This document shows positions 52,413 through 61,299 of a stretch of 64,000 nt of DNA, piece by piece. Each line of letters starts with the position of its first letter. The stretch's first letter is position 1. The translations under genes were made by a program, and so were the position numbers. The stretch lies in assembly GCF_014897675.1 (NCBI RefSeq), contig NZ_JABUXU010000012.1, positions 62,001 through 126,000 on the forward strand. Reading direction: 5' to 3'. The stretch is from Advenella sp. FME57. GTDB taxonomy: Bacteria > Pseudomonadota > Gammaproteobacteria > Burkholderiales > Burkholderiaceae_B. The notes beneath the pieces are model-generated. The model worked only from the letters and a program-made list of their open reading frames with translations, searched no databases and was not told the origin of the DNA.

Positions 52413-53638
52413 TGAATGCCGTTACCGAACCCCTGGATAATCCGGTGACTTACCTTTGTCAGCGTGTAAAGCAATTTGTTGATACGCAAATCATTCCCAA
52501 AGAAACCGCCTTGCTTGCCGGCGACGACAATGCCAGGCAAATCGCTGCCGCGTTGTCTGCACAGGCACGCCAGGCAGGGCTGTTTGGCAGTTTTTACCCG
52601 AAGGGACATGGCGGTATTGTCAACCGATTGAGCGATTATCTGCCTATCGCCGAGCAGGAGGGCCGCTCCGAATTCGGGCCGGCCATTATGGGCGCGGATG
52701 CCACGCTTGATGCTCACATGCTGTTCTGGCATGGCAGCCCGGTCGTACGCGCGCGCTACTTTGATCCGTTGGTAAAGGGGCGTGCCGTCTGCAGTTACGC
52801 CATGAGCGAGCCGGACAGTATCGGCTCAATACCCGATACTATGCAGACGCGTGCAAGGTGGCAGGATAGCCACTGGGTGTTGACTGGCAAAAAATGGTTT
52901 GTGTGCCGCTCCCTGCACGCCGATTTCATTACCGTAGTGGCGCGTACGTCAGACAAACCGGTGGAACAGGGGCTCTCGATGCTGATTGTGCCTGCCGACG
53001 CACCCGGTTTCGAGGTGCTGCGCGAACTTCCTGTGCTGGGACGCATGCAGGGGCAGGGCGAGTTGTCCTTTACCAATGTTGTTGTCCCGTCGGATCATGT
53101 GCTGGGCGTGCCCGGGCAAGGCATCAAGCTGATGCAGCAAAGGCTCGGACTGGGCAGGATACTGCGAGCCAGTCAGTGGCTGGGTATGGCGCAGCGCAGT
53201 TTTGAGCTGATGTGCGAACGTATCCATTCGGAACGGGGCGTTCAGGCCCGATTAGTGGAAAAACAACTGGTTCGGGCCCGAGTATGCAATGTGTATCGGC
53301 ATATTGCCACGGCCCGTGCGTTACTGCGAGACGCAGCCCGCAAATTCGATGACCGGCAGGCCAATTCCATAGAAGTCAATATTGCCAAACTGGCCGCTTC
53401 CGATGCCTTGAGCGTGGCGACCGATAATGCCATCCAGATCATGGGGGCAGAGGGATTGAGCGACGGGACACCCTTGTCCAGCCTGTATCGCAATGCCAGG
53501 ACGACCCACATTCTAGACGGAACAGACGATGCGCTGGTCAGCTCCGTGGGGCGCGCGCTTCTTGCCAACAGTCGCAACCCTGAGCTATTTGACAGTGATT
53601 ATCCCTCAGTCGTAAACAGAGCAAGCAATCATGGATGA
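52412..53638 (+). CDS. Acyl-CoA dehydrogenase family flavoprotein
   Basis: A 408-residue member of the acyl-CoA dehydrogenase fold, with YAMSEPDSIGSIPDT, LTGKKWFVCRSLHAD and IMGAEGLSDGTPL. The usual catalytic Glu in the YEGT motif is replaced by Asp (ILDGTDDAL), so normal desaturation may be altered. It starts one base before the ligase gene ends and overlaps the exporter by eight bases. Oxidation of a ring or side chain on the product is its likely job. Confidence 0.85.
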   Translation: MNAVTEPLDNPVTYLCQRVKQFVDTQIIPKETALLAGDDNARQIAAALSAQARQAGLFGSFYPKGHGGIVNRLSDYLPIAEQEGRSEFGPAIMGADATLDAHMLFWHGSPVVRARYFDPLVKGRAVCSYAMSEPDSIGSIPDTMQTRARWQDSHWVLTGKKWFVCRSLHADFITVVARTSDKPVEQGLSMLIVPADAPGFEVLRELPVLGRMQGQGELSFTNVVVPSDHVLGVPGQGIKLMQQRLGLGRILRASQWLGMAQRSFELMCERIHSERGVQARLVEKQLVRARVCNVYRHIATARALLRDAARKFDDRQANSIEVNIAKLAASDALSVATDNAIQIMGAEGLSDGTPLSSLYRNARTTHILDGTDDALVSSVGRALLANSRNPELFDSDYPSVVNRASNHG

Positions 53639-54827
53639 AGCCCGATATCCCGTTCAGTCTGCGCTGGCGGTCGGCAGCCTGCTGACCCTGGCAATGGGGA
53701 TGCCGATGATGATATTTTACGGTATCGGTGTGCTCGGCCCGCAATTGATCCAGGAACTGGGCATATCGCGCGGACAGCTTGCCTGGCTGACCACCGCTTC
53801 CTTCGGTGTGGCGGCCGTTGTTTCTCCGTGGTCAGGCCAGGCAGTACAGCGACTTGGCATGAGATCGGGACTGATGGGGTTGTTCGGGCTGGTCGCGCTG
53901 TCTTTTTTTCTCATGGCTGTGTTGCCTGGATTCGTCGGATTGATCCTGGCCATGTTGCTGTGTGGCGCCGCGCAATCTCTGGCGAATCCGGCAACCAATA
54001 TGGCGATCGCAAAACTGGTGCCTGCCCCGAAAAAGCCAGCCATGGTTGGAATCAAACAGTCGGGCGTGCAAATTTCTGCGCTTGTGGCCGGTATCTTGCT
54101 GCCGTTTTTCGCGCAATGGTTAGGCTGGCGAGGGGCGCTGGCGTTATGGGTCCCACTGGCGCTGGTCATGTTTTTCCTGGTAAGTCGACGGTTGCCAGCG
54201 GGAATGGCCAGCGCTCAACCGCTTGCTGGCGGCCGGGCCCTTGCGCTGCCGCGTCCCAATGTGTTGCTGGGATTGCTGATGCTCGTGCAGTTATGCGCCG
54301 GCCTGACGTTATCGTCCTTCATCACTTTTTTTGGCGTCTATGCATCACAGCTGGGTATGTCGGCCCAAATGACAGGTGCTATGATCAGCGTCTTCGGCGT
54401 TATGGGCATCGTGTCGCGGATCGCGCTAACTCCCCTGGGCAGCCGACTGCGCGACGAGACGCAGTTGATGGTCATGCTTTTTATTCTTGCCTGCTTGGCC
54501 GTCTATGTCACGACACTAGCTACCCCAACCCGACACTTTCCTTTATGGATCGGCATAACCGGCATGGGGTTGACAGTGGCGGCCACCAATGCGATTGCCA
54601 TGAGCATGCTGTTGCGCGACGAGCGGTTCGGCAAGACGGCTACCGCTGCCGGTATGTTGTCTGTGGGATTTTTCGGCGGGTTTGCGGTGGGACCTCCATT
54701 ATTTGGCGTTTTATTATCCCAGCCCCAGGGGTTTGGAATCGCCTGGTTCTTACTGATAGGCACGACCCTGGCTGGCGCCGCCTTTTCCTTGATGCTTTAC
54801 CGGATCCGATCCCATGGCAGCACATGA
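53631..54827 (+). CDS. MFS transporter, probable product exporter
   Basis: A 398-residue protein with twelve membrane segments of the major facilitator superfamily (CynX/NarK-like subgroup: LGISRGQLAWLTTASFGVAA, GIKQSGVQISALVAGI). The gene overlaps both neighbours and so belongs to the synthesis operon. It may export the metallophore; the separate RhtX-like protein is the better import candidate. Confidence 0.85.
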   Translation: MDEARYPVQSALAVGSLLTLAMGMPMMIFYGIGVLGPQLIQELGISRGQLAWLTTASFGVAAVVSPWSGQAVQRLGMRSGLMGLFGLVALSFFLMAVLPGFVGLILAMLLCGAAQSLANPATNMAIAKLVPAPKKPAMVGIKQSGVQISALVAGILLPFFAQWLGWRGALALWVPLALVMFFLVSRRLPAGMASAQPLAGGRALALPRPNVLLGLLMLVQLCAGLTLSSFITFFGVYASQLGMSAQMTGAMISVFGVMGIVSRIALTPLGSRLRDETQLMVMLFILACLAVYVTTLATPTRHFPLWIGITGMGLTVAATNAIAMSMLLRDERFGKTATAAGMLSVGFFGGFAVGPPLFGVLLSQPQGFGIAWFLLIGTTLAGAAFSLMLYRIRSHGST

Positions 54828-55914
54828 CGTACATGATGCACATGACGCGCGGGTCGGCGAGGCGCCGCAAAACCCGTTAGTGCATGATATTTTCCGGCAT
54901 ATGGACCGTATTGCCCAGGCGTGTGATTCGCAGTTTCCGCTATACCGCAAGGCACGTGACCAGCCTTGGAAGTTATCTAGACGAGGGTCCTGGCTGGGCG
55001 GATTCTGGGCGGCGCTCTGGTGGAAACGGGCGGCCGTTGAGAGAACGGCAACGTCCATTGATACGGCCCGCCAATGGAGCCGCCGGCTTGAACCGGTTCT
55101 GCCGCAAGCCAGCATAAATAGAAGCTTTGTCTTTTGGTATGGGGCGGGCGTGGCCAATCAGTATGATAGCGATTCGGCGTGGCACGCGCTGTCCAGTGCG
55201 GCATGCGCGCGATTGCGTAATAGTTATGATCATCAGCAGAAAATGTATCCGCTCGGACAAGACATGGGAGGTGGCCCTGAAGGCGATCGTATTTTGAATG
55301 TCGATTCGCTCGCCTCCTTGCTGTTGCTGACCCATCTTCACGGAGATCCGCTAGACATGACCCTGGGCAGACAGCACTTGGATACGTGTGTGGCACAATT
55401 GGCTGACGCCGATGGCCGATGGGCCACTCAAGTGATGCCCGGTGTTGCGCACGAGAATCGTCATGCATCATTGATATGGTCAGCCCGCGGACAGGCGTGG
55501 GCCATGCTTGGCTTGGCGCAAGCCGTCAGGTGCTATGGAGACGATTATCAGGCTGCGGCCCTGCTTGCCTGCCAGTGGTGGAGGCAGGTCCGCAGCCAGC
55601 AGAATCAGCCGGCAGAGAGTAGCCGGCCTTGGCCTTTGCCGTCGGCCGCGGCCGGCGCCAGCGAGTTTGATCCTTGCGCATCGGCGATTGCCTGCGTTGC
55701 GCTGGAACAGATGTCCCGGCAGATGTCCGGGCAGCCGTGGCTGCGCGAAGCGGCGCAGCAAGAACGGGCCAACCTGGTGAGCTGCATGGTTGGAGAAAAT
55801 GGCATTTTTGCCGGTCACCTGTATAAAGTCGATGCGCAAGCAGCCTCAATCGTAGAGACGCCTTGCGCCCTTTATTTCCTGCTTGAAGCGGTCATGGCGG
55901 CCGTCAGCGATTGA
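54814..55914 (+). CDS. Unknown (alpha/alpha)6-barrel protein, GH88-like
   Basis: A 366-residue protein whose middle (DSLASLLLLTHLHGD, SLIWSARGQAWAMLGLAQAV, YGDDYQAAALLACQW) resembles the helical barrel of unsaturated glucuronyl hydrolases (GH88/GH105). The GH88 catalytic Asp residues are not clearly kept. No signal peptide is seen. It overlaps the exporter gene by 14 bases and meets the opposite MFS gene tail-to-tail with a 43-bp overlap. Its role in a metallophore cluster is unknown. Confidence 0.6.
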   Translation: MAAHDVHDAHDARVGEAPQNPLVHDIFRHMDRIAQACDSQFPLYRKARDQPWKLSRRGSWLGGFWAALWWKRAAVERTATSIDTARQWSRRLEPVLPQASINRSFVFWYGAGVANQYDSDSAWHALSSAACARLRNSYDHQQKMYPLGQDMGGGPEGDRILNVDSLASLLLLTHLHGDPLDMTLGRQHLDTCVAQLADADGRWATQVMPGVAHENRHASLIWSARGQAWAMLGLAQAVRCYGDDYQAAALLACQWWRQVRSQQNQPAESSRPWPLPSAAAGASEFDPCASAIACVALEQMSRQMSGQPWLREAAQQERANLVSCMVGENGIFAGHLYKVDAQAASIVETPCALYFLLEAVMAAVSD

Positions 55915-57164
55915 TGCCATGATATCGTGGCCCAGGCGATGATCAGCGCGCCGGAAACCAGAAAGCCCATCATGCCGGCATAACCGGTACGATCCATCAG
56001 CACGCCGGCTACTGCAGGCATGAGCGTGCGGGTCAGGATAAACAGGCTTGACTGTATTCCATAATCGAGCGCCACCAGCGCTGGACGAACGAAATACATC
56101 ATGACGCCAAACACCAGGCCCGATGCTGCTCCAACGGCAATAGCAAGCAGGATCGCCATGGCAATCAGTATGGTAGCGGATGCCCCGGCCAGAACAAACA
56201 TCAGTAACATGGCCAGGGCCAGCACGTTCAGCCAGGCAACACCGGATAACATCTGGCCAATACCGTAGTGCTTTGTCATGCGCGCCACCACCAGGCTGGC
56301 CAGCGCCGCGAGTACGCCACCCAGAATGCCAACGATCATGGCAATCCTCTCGGTGGACAGTCCGCTATCCAGCAGTAGCGGTTTCATATAGACCCAGGCG
56401 CTGCCCACAAAGGGAAAATAAAACAGCATGAGTATTGCCCATTTGCCGTGTCCGGCTATCGTAAAGTACGCTTTCCACAGACGCCAGTTGATGCCGGTCT
56501 GCACTGGCTCACTGGAGACGCCGGGCAAGGGCTTGCGCTGCATGAACGCCAGCAGAACGCAGCCCGATAGCAAGGCCAGGGCCATGACCTGAAACGGTGC
56601 GGCCCAGCCAAAGCGGGTGTATAACAGCAGCATTAATCCGCCGCCGACAATAGCGCCCAGCGATGTTGCTGCGGACCGGATTGCGCCTGCCCGCATGCGT
56701 TGCGATTCGGGCAAATAGCGAATCGCCAGGGCGTTGATCGGGACATCCGTCCAGGTTCCCAATAAATTAATGCTGAGCGCCAGTGTGAAGAGAAAAGACC
56801 AGGGCGACTCCTGCAGGCTGGTGCGCGAAAAGAACAGAAGCAATGCTGCGTAAACGACTGACAACACGATACTCCAGTTTCTGTAACCGGCGCGCCCCAG
56901 GGGGTAGCGGTCAACGGGAGCGGCCAGAAGGAACTTGAGAATCGCCGGCAGGCCGGCCAATTGCAATAGGCCGATGTCTGTTCCGGACCAGCCATGTTGG
57001 CGTAGCACCAACGGAAGGCCGATATACAGATAGACTACCGGTGCAGTCAGGGTCAGGTTAATCCAGCCGAGCAACAATTGAAGCGGCCAATATCCGGATT
57101 CGGCCCGGATCACTGCCGGTTCGTTTGGTTGATGCTGGTTAGGCGTGCTTGCCGTGGTATTCAT
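55872..57164 (-). CDS. MFS siderophore importer, RhtX/FptX-like
   Basis: A 430-residue protein with twelve membrane segments of the AmpG-like MFS branch (GYWPLQLLLGWINLTLTAPV, LAGLPAILKFLLAAPVDRY, MRAGAIRSAATSLGAIVGGG). FptX and RhtX of this branch carry siderophores across the inner membrane. The ATG at 57164 overlaps the methyltransferase stop (ATGA); the open frame to 57404 is in another gene. With the TonB receptor it would give a complete uptake route. Confidence 0.8.
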   Translation of the reverse strand: MNTTASTPNQHQPNEPAVIRAESGYWPLQLLLGWINLTLTAPVVYLYIGLPLVLRQHGWSGTDIGLLQLAGLPAILKFLLAAPVDRYPLGRAGYRNWSIVLSVVYAALLLFFSRTSLQESPWSFLFTLALSINLLGTWTDVPINALAIRYLPESQRMRAGAIRSAATSLGAIVGGGLMLLLYTRFGWAAPFQVMALALLSGCVLLAFMQRKPLPGVSSEPVQTGINWRLWKAYFTIAGHGKWAILMLFYFPFVGSAWVYMKPLLLDSGLSTERIAMIVGILGGVLAALASLVVARMTKHYGIGQMLSGVAWLNVLALAMLLMFVLAGASATILIAMAILLAIAVGAASGLVFGVMMYFVRPALVALDYGIQSSLFILTRTLMPAVAGVLMDRTGYAGMMGFLVSGALIIAWATISWHQSLTAAMTASSRK

Positions 57165-58213
57165 GGTTTGATTCCTGTGTAAAGCCAGACCGGCGTCATG
57201 GGGAACGCGATCGGTCCGAGTGACCGGATCTGTGAAAAGCCGGTGGCGACCAGCATGTCGTGCATCTGGCCGGTGGCAGGAACAAAGCGACCGCGCAACA
57301 TCATTGACGCATAAAAGGGCAGTATTCGAGATGCGTCGCGCGCCTGCGAGGGCACTTCGGCATGCGCAATGTAGAGCACGCCGCCGCGACGCAGCCCCTG
57401 GCATATTTTGCTAAGCGCGGCCTTAGGGTCCTGCAGAAAGTGCAGGACGCAGGAACACCAAATCAGATCGTAGCCGGTCCCGATGTCGTCATGTTCCAGA
57501 TCTGCTGACCGCACATTGATGCGGTCGGCCAGGCCGGCGTTGTCAATCGAACCCTGAGCGACGGTAGCCGTGGCCGGCAGATCACAGACGGTTCCCGTCC
57601 ATTGTGGCAGGTGGTGGGCCAGCGCAATTGCAATATGGCCGGGGCCGCCGCCCAGGTCCAGAAACCTGCCCTGCTGGACAAGTGAAGACGCCGGTGGCAG
57701 ACGGTCAAGAATCGAGGGCACGCTGACGGCCCGCTGTTCCTGGCTGATTTGTTGTTCCGCCGCTTTTGCCCAGTTGGTGTGAGTTGCCTCGCCGCCCGGT
57801 ATGGTACGTTCGCTGCGCCCCGAACGAACGAAGTCCTCAAATTGCGTACCCGCGTGGCGCAAGATGCGTAGGCGATAACTCAAGGCGGCAGCGCAGTTCT
57901 CGGGCGAGGACGAAACCAGGTAGCGCTTTGCCAGACTGGTGCATTGATAGTGCGTAGCCGCGCCTGAGTCGCCTGGCGAGCCCGGGGGCAAGTTGCGAGC
58001 CAGTAGTTCCATACTCCATAGCAGGTCAAGCCAGACGGAAACAGGGCCGGGCTGCATGGCCAGTTTGCTGGCCACCTGCTTTGCAGTGGCGTCCTGCACA
58101 AGGTAATCGAACAGCTTGTTGTCCAAAGCCAGTTCCAGCGCGCTAACCTGTACGGGTGCGGCGGCCATGCTCCAGAAAGGCTGGAGCGCGTGTGTATTTA
58201 CCAAATCCATCAT
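57161..58213 (-). CDS. SAM-dependent O-methyltransferase-like protein
   Basis: A 350-residue methyltransferase with an N-terminal helical dimerisation domain (LELALDNKLFDYLVQDATAK) and a Rossmann SAM site (FLDLGGGPGHIAIALAHHLP), followed by CVLHFLQDPKAALSKICQGL. It resembles the aromatic O- or N-methyltransferases found in quinolobactin-type clusters. AAGGA precedes the ATG. It sits between receptor and importer genes and may methylate the product or close a detoxification step. Confidence 0.85.
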   Translation of the reverse strand: MMDLVNTHALQPFWSMAAAPVQVSALELALDNKLFDYLVQDATAKQVASKLAMQPGPVSVWLDLLWSMELLARNLPPGSPGDSGAATHYQCTSLAKRYLVSSSPENCAAALSYRLRILRHAGTQFEDFVRSGRSERTIPGGEATHTNWAKAAEQQISQEQRAVSVPSILDRLPPASSLVQQGRFLDLGGGPGHIAIALAHHLPQWTGTVCDLPATATVAQGSIDNAGLADRINVRSADLEHDDIGTGYDLIWCSCVLHFLQDPKAALSKICQGLRRGGVLYIAHAEVPSQARDASRILPFYASMMLRGRFVPATGQMHDMLVATGFSQIRSLGPIAFPMTPVWLYTGIKP

Positions 58214-58219
58214 TGTTCC

Positions 58220-60250
58220 TTAAAGACGCCACGTCAGGCGCATGCCCACTTCGCGCGGCGGACTGTATACGGTCACAAAGCCATTCTGATAACCAACGGC
58301 GTCATACTTTTTATTGGCGGCATTGTTGACGTAGGCTGCCACTTCCCAATTCTTGCCGGCATAGCCGGCCGTCAGATTGATCAGTCCGTAGCCATTGCGC
58401 TTGTATTTATTGGCTGCATCCAAATACACTTTGCCGGTGCCCACAACTTGCGCCTGCGCGTACCAGCCTTTTGAAGAGGTATAGCGTACGCCGGCATGGC
58501 CGCTCAGGTCAGGTGCAAAGGGATTACGTTTGCCCGAATAATCGGCCATGCCATCCTGAAAGCGTTCAAAGCGGGTGTGATTCCAGGCCAGGCCCGCATT
58601 GACGCGCCAACCCGGTGCCAGCATGTAGTCAAAATCCAGCTCAATCCCTTTGGCGTTTGCAGCGGCAGCGCTGGTGATATACATCATGCCGGCAGTGGGC
58701 ATTTGCATCACCTGCATGTCACGCACGGTCATGTAATAGGCTGCGATTGAATAGCGTCCGCGGCGGTTATCGAACGAACCCTTGAGCCCGGTCTCGTACG
58801 AGAGGGTTTTCTCCGGACTGTACGGCATAAAGTTGGCCGCAGGAGACACCACATTAAAGCCGCCGGTACGTATCCCCTTGGCAACGCTGATATACCATTG
58901 GTGGTCTGGCGTCATCTGATACTGCAATGCCAGCTTGGGAGAGAAATGTGTCCAGCCCTCGCTCATTTTCTGCTTGTCGTCAGGGGCAATTGAAACGTTG
59001 TTGCGCTCAATGCGCCCTCCCAGCGATACGGTCCACGCATCCGAAAGCGGGACGTTCCAATGCGTAAACAAGGCCAGCGAGCTGCCTTTTTGACCGACTT
59101 GCAGATGGCTGCTGCCCATCATCGTTTTTGAAATATTGACCAGGTCATTGTCCTGCTTGTCCGCATACACGCCGACCAGCCAGTCTGCCTTGCCCGCCTT
59201 GCCTTCGATCCGCAGTTCCTGCGACAGATTGCGAAAGTGATGATCACGCCCAACATGAAGAACGTCCATGGGCATGAAGTCTGTGTCCTGCTGGACGCGA
59301 TCCCGATAGTCGTTATAGGCGGTGATGGAGCGCAGCGTAAGCCCAGAGGCAAATTGATGCGAGGCGCTCAGCGAGAAAGTCTGGCCGACAGATTTGTTCC
59401 ATCCCGCTGTTCCAGATGCCACTTCGTTGCGTTCGGCGCTGGGGCTGCCCCATAGGGCCGAACCATCATGAAACTCTTGCCGGGCATAACGCAAGACCAC
59501 GTCGGTGGCCGGTGTCGGCGTCCAGCGCAGGCCGATGTTCAGGTTGCCGCGTTCGCGCCTGTCGTCTTTTTTTCCCGTATGGGAATTATTAATAAAGCCG
59601 TGCTGGCTGGACCAGCTACCGGAAATGGAACCATACAGGGTATCTTGTGTAATCGGCTGGCTTAGCGAAAAACTGCCCGCACGCTTGGCGCGGCTTCCAA
59701 ATTCACCGGATATCGCAGCTCTTGGAGTATTGTCCATGGGCTGGGTGTGAATGGATACCACACCGGCCTCGGCATTGCGTCCATACAAGGTCGATTGCGG
59801 GCCTCGCAGCACCTCAATGCGATCCAGGTCCAAAAAACTGTTTTCGAATCCCTGGGCCGTCAACGTGGGCACGCCATCGACCAGCATCAATACCGACGTA
59901 GACGAAGTATTAAAGTTTGCGGTTACGCCGCGCATGACCGGCGAGTTCAGGCCCGACTGACCGAAGGGCTGAAAGGAAAGACCGGGCATGCGGCCCTCTA
60001 GCTGCTCCATGCGCTGGATGCCTGTCTGCTCGATGTCCAGGCCGTCGATGACCGCAATACTTGCGGGCACCTGTTCCAGCAGACGGCTGGTTTTTTCTGC
60101 CGTTACCGTAATGGGGGCCAATTCCGTGGTCTGTTGCTGATGGGAGGGTGGCACACTCTGCGCCAGCGCCGGCACCGGTAATGTCCAAGCCGCGCAAATC
60201 GCTAACGCCGGCCAGGCGGCTTCACAATAGGAAGATCGGATTTTTCTCAT
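58220..60250 (-). CDS. TonB-dependent siderophore receptor
   Basis: A 676-residue outer-membrane receptor with a signal peptide (cleavage near PALAQ), a TonB box-like APITVTAEK, plug motifs (PASIAVIDGLDIEQTGI, MRGVTANFNTSSTSVLMLVDG-type, LDRIEVLRGPQSTLYGRNAE) and a barrel ending in RLTWRL. AGGTG lies seven bases before the ATG at 60250; a GTG at 60259 is less likely. It is first in the minus-strand operon with the methyltransferase and importer, behind a Fur-like site, and probably takes up the cluster's own iron chelate. Confidence 0.9.
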   Translation of the reverse strand: MRKIRSSYCEAAWPALAICAAWTLPVPALAQSVPPSHQQQTTELAPITVTAEKTSRLLEQVPASIAVIDGLDIEQTGIQRMEQLEGRMPGLSFQPFGQSGLNSPVMRGVTANFNTSSTSVLMLVDGVPTLTAQGFENSFLDLDRIEVLRGPQSTLYGRNAEAGVVSIHTQPMDNTPRAAISGEFGSRAKRAGSFSLSQPITQDTLYGSISGSWSSQHGFINNSHTGKKDDRRERGNLNIGLRWTPTPATDVVLRYARQEFHDGSALWGSPSAERNEVASGTAGWNKSVGQTFSLSASHQFASGLTLRSITAYNDYRDRVQQDTDFMPMDVLHVGRDHHFRNLSQELRIEGKAGKADWLVGVYADKQDNDLVNISKTMMGSSHLQVGQKGSSLALFTHWNVPLSDAWTVSLGGRIERNNVSIAPDDKQKMSEGWTHFSPKLALQYQMTPDHQWYISVAKGIRTGGFNVVSPAANFMPYSPEKTLSYETGLKGSFDNRRGRYSIAAYYMTVRDMQVMQMPTAGMMYITSAAAANAKGIELDFDYMLAPGWRVNAGLAWNHTRFERFQDGMADYSGKRNPFAPDLSGHAGVRYTSSKGWYAQAQVVGTGKVYLDAANKYKRNGYGLINLTAGYAGKNWEVAAYVNNAANKKYDAVGYQNGFVTVYSPPREVGMRLTWRL

Positions 60251-60316
60251 CAATGACACCTACAAATCTATACGCATTGCCGACGCGGCAAGAATATAAG
60301 ATTGTAGATTTCAAGT

Positions 60317-60333
60317 GATAATGAGTCTTATTT
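60317..60333 (-). promoter_or_regulatory. Fur-box-like site upstream of the TonB receptor
   Basis: GATAATGAGTCTTATTT resembles the Fur consensus, with a strong left half and a weaker right half. It lies 67 bases before the receptor start, so receptor, methyltransferase and importer are probably iron-repressed together. Confidence 0.6.
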
Positions 60334-60451
60334 AAAGCGTATGAATTCTGGAGTAATTTATATGAAAGTCGTCATACCGGTAAAAGCGGGAACATAATCT
60401 GCTGGATTGGGTTGCTGCTGGATATCAAGCCGGGTCAACGGAAAAGGTAGC

Positions 60452-60904
60452 ATGCCGCGTTTATACTCCAGTATTCAATTTGCAAACCGGTATTTCGTCG
60501 TGAAGAAACATCAATCGTTTTCAGCACAGTCGCCTTGTCCTTGCGGCAGTTCAGCAAGCTATGAAAGCTGCTGCCAGCGCTGGCACCACGGCGCGCTTCG
60601 CCTTCTGGCGCCCGATGCGCAAACCCTTATGCGCAGTCGATACAGCGCCTTTGTGCTGGACGAGCTCGATTATCTGCTCGATACCTGGCACAGCAGCACC
60701 CGGCCAGCCTCGCTGGAACCGAATGCGCCGGGGACAAAATGGCTGGGACTGGATGTACGGCGCCATATGCTGCAGGACAATGATCATGCCACGGTAGAGT
60801 TTGTCGCCCGATTCCGCCAGAACGGGCGCGCAAGCCGACAACATGAGATCAGCCGGTTTGTGCGGGAAGACGGACGGTGGTTTTATGTAGACGGGCAGGT
60901 CTAA
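60452..60904 (+). CDS. ychJ: YchJ-family protein (SEC-C motif, UPF0225)
   Basis: A 150-residue protein with a SEC-C-like zinc motif (PCPCGSSASYESCCQRW) and the YchJ core (LMRSRYSAFVLDELDYLLDT, FVREDGRWFYVDGQV). The ATG at 60452 has AAAGG before it. The function of the family is not established. It is not part of the metallophore cluster by strand or theme. Confidence 0.85.
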   Translation: MPRLYSSIQFANRYFVVKKHQSFSAQSPCPCGSSASYESCCQRWHHGALRLLAPDAQTLMRSRYSAFVLDELDYLLDTWHSSTRPASLEPNAPGTKWLGLDVRRHMLQDNDHATVEFVARFRQNGRASRQHEISRFVREDGRWFYVDGQV

Positions 60905-61299
60905 TCACCGGCTAACATATTGCGAAGATCAATATCCTTTGCCGCCAGACATTGACCTGCGACATGCCAGCTTGTCGACTTCGACTTTGGGCAAAGCAGA
61001 ATGTGCGAATTCTGGGTATGTTTGCCACCCTGGAAAATATTCACAACGGGATACTCTTTAAGCCCCGCGATATGCCTGGCTACAGTTGGCGCGATAGCGC
61101 CCGTCGCCGACCAGTATAAATGAAGGGTTACCCGATTGCCATTCATGCAAAATGCGTGAGTCAACCCGCCAAAACACATGCAGATTTACCTGGGTCTGTT
61201 GGAAAATGGCGCTATAGCAAATCATTTGCCAAAAAGCGTTGCCCGGCGTGCCGGAACTTTTCTTGTTATTGCATTTTCTTGTTATTGGGTTCTGTTTTA
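60905..61299. other. Spacer without a convincing gene; short tandem repeat
   Basis: About 395 bases between the convergent ychJ and LysR genes. An open frame on the minus strand (60901-61179) translates to no recognised protein and has no ribosome-binding site. Two exact copies of TTTTCTTGTTATTG (61258-61271 and 61274-61287) lie with a 16-bp period just after the LysR stop. Confidence 0.5.

Noticed and set aside
57165-57404. N-terminal extension of the RhtX-like importer to 57404
   Set aside because: The extra 80 codons lie inside the methyltransferase gene and look non-coding; 57164 gives an ATGA overlap.
60901-61179. Minus-strand open frame of 92 codons after ychJ
   Set aside because: No recognised motif or ribosome-binding site; overlaps the end of ychJ by four bases.
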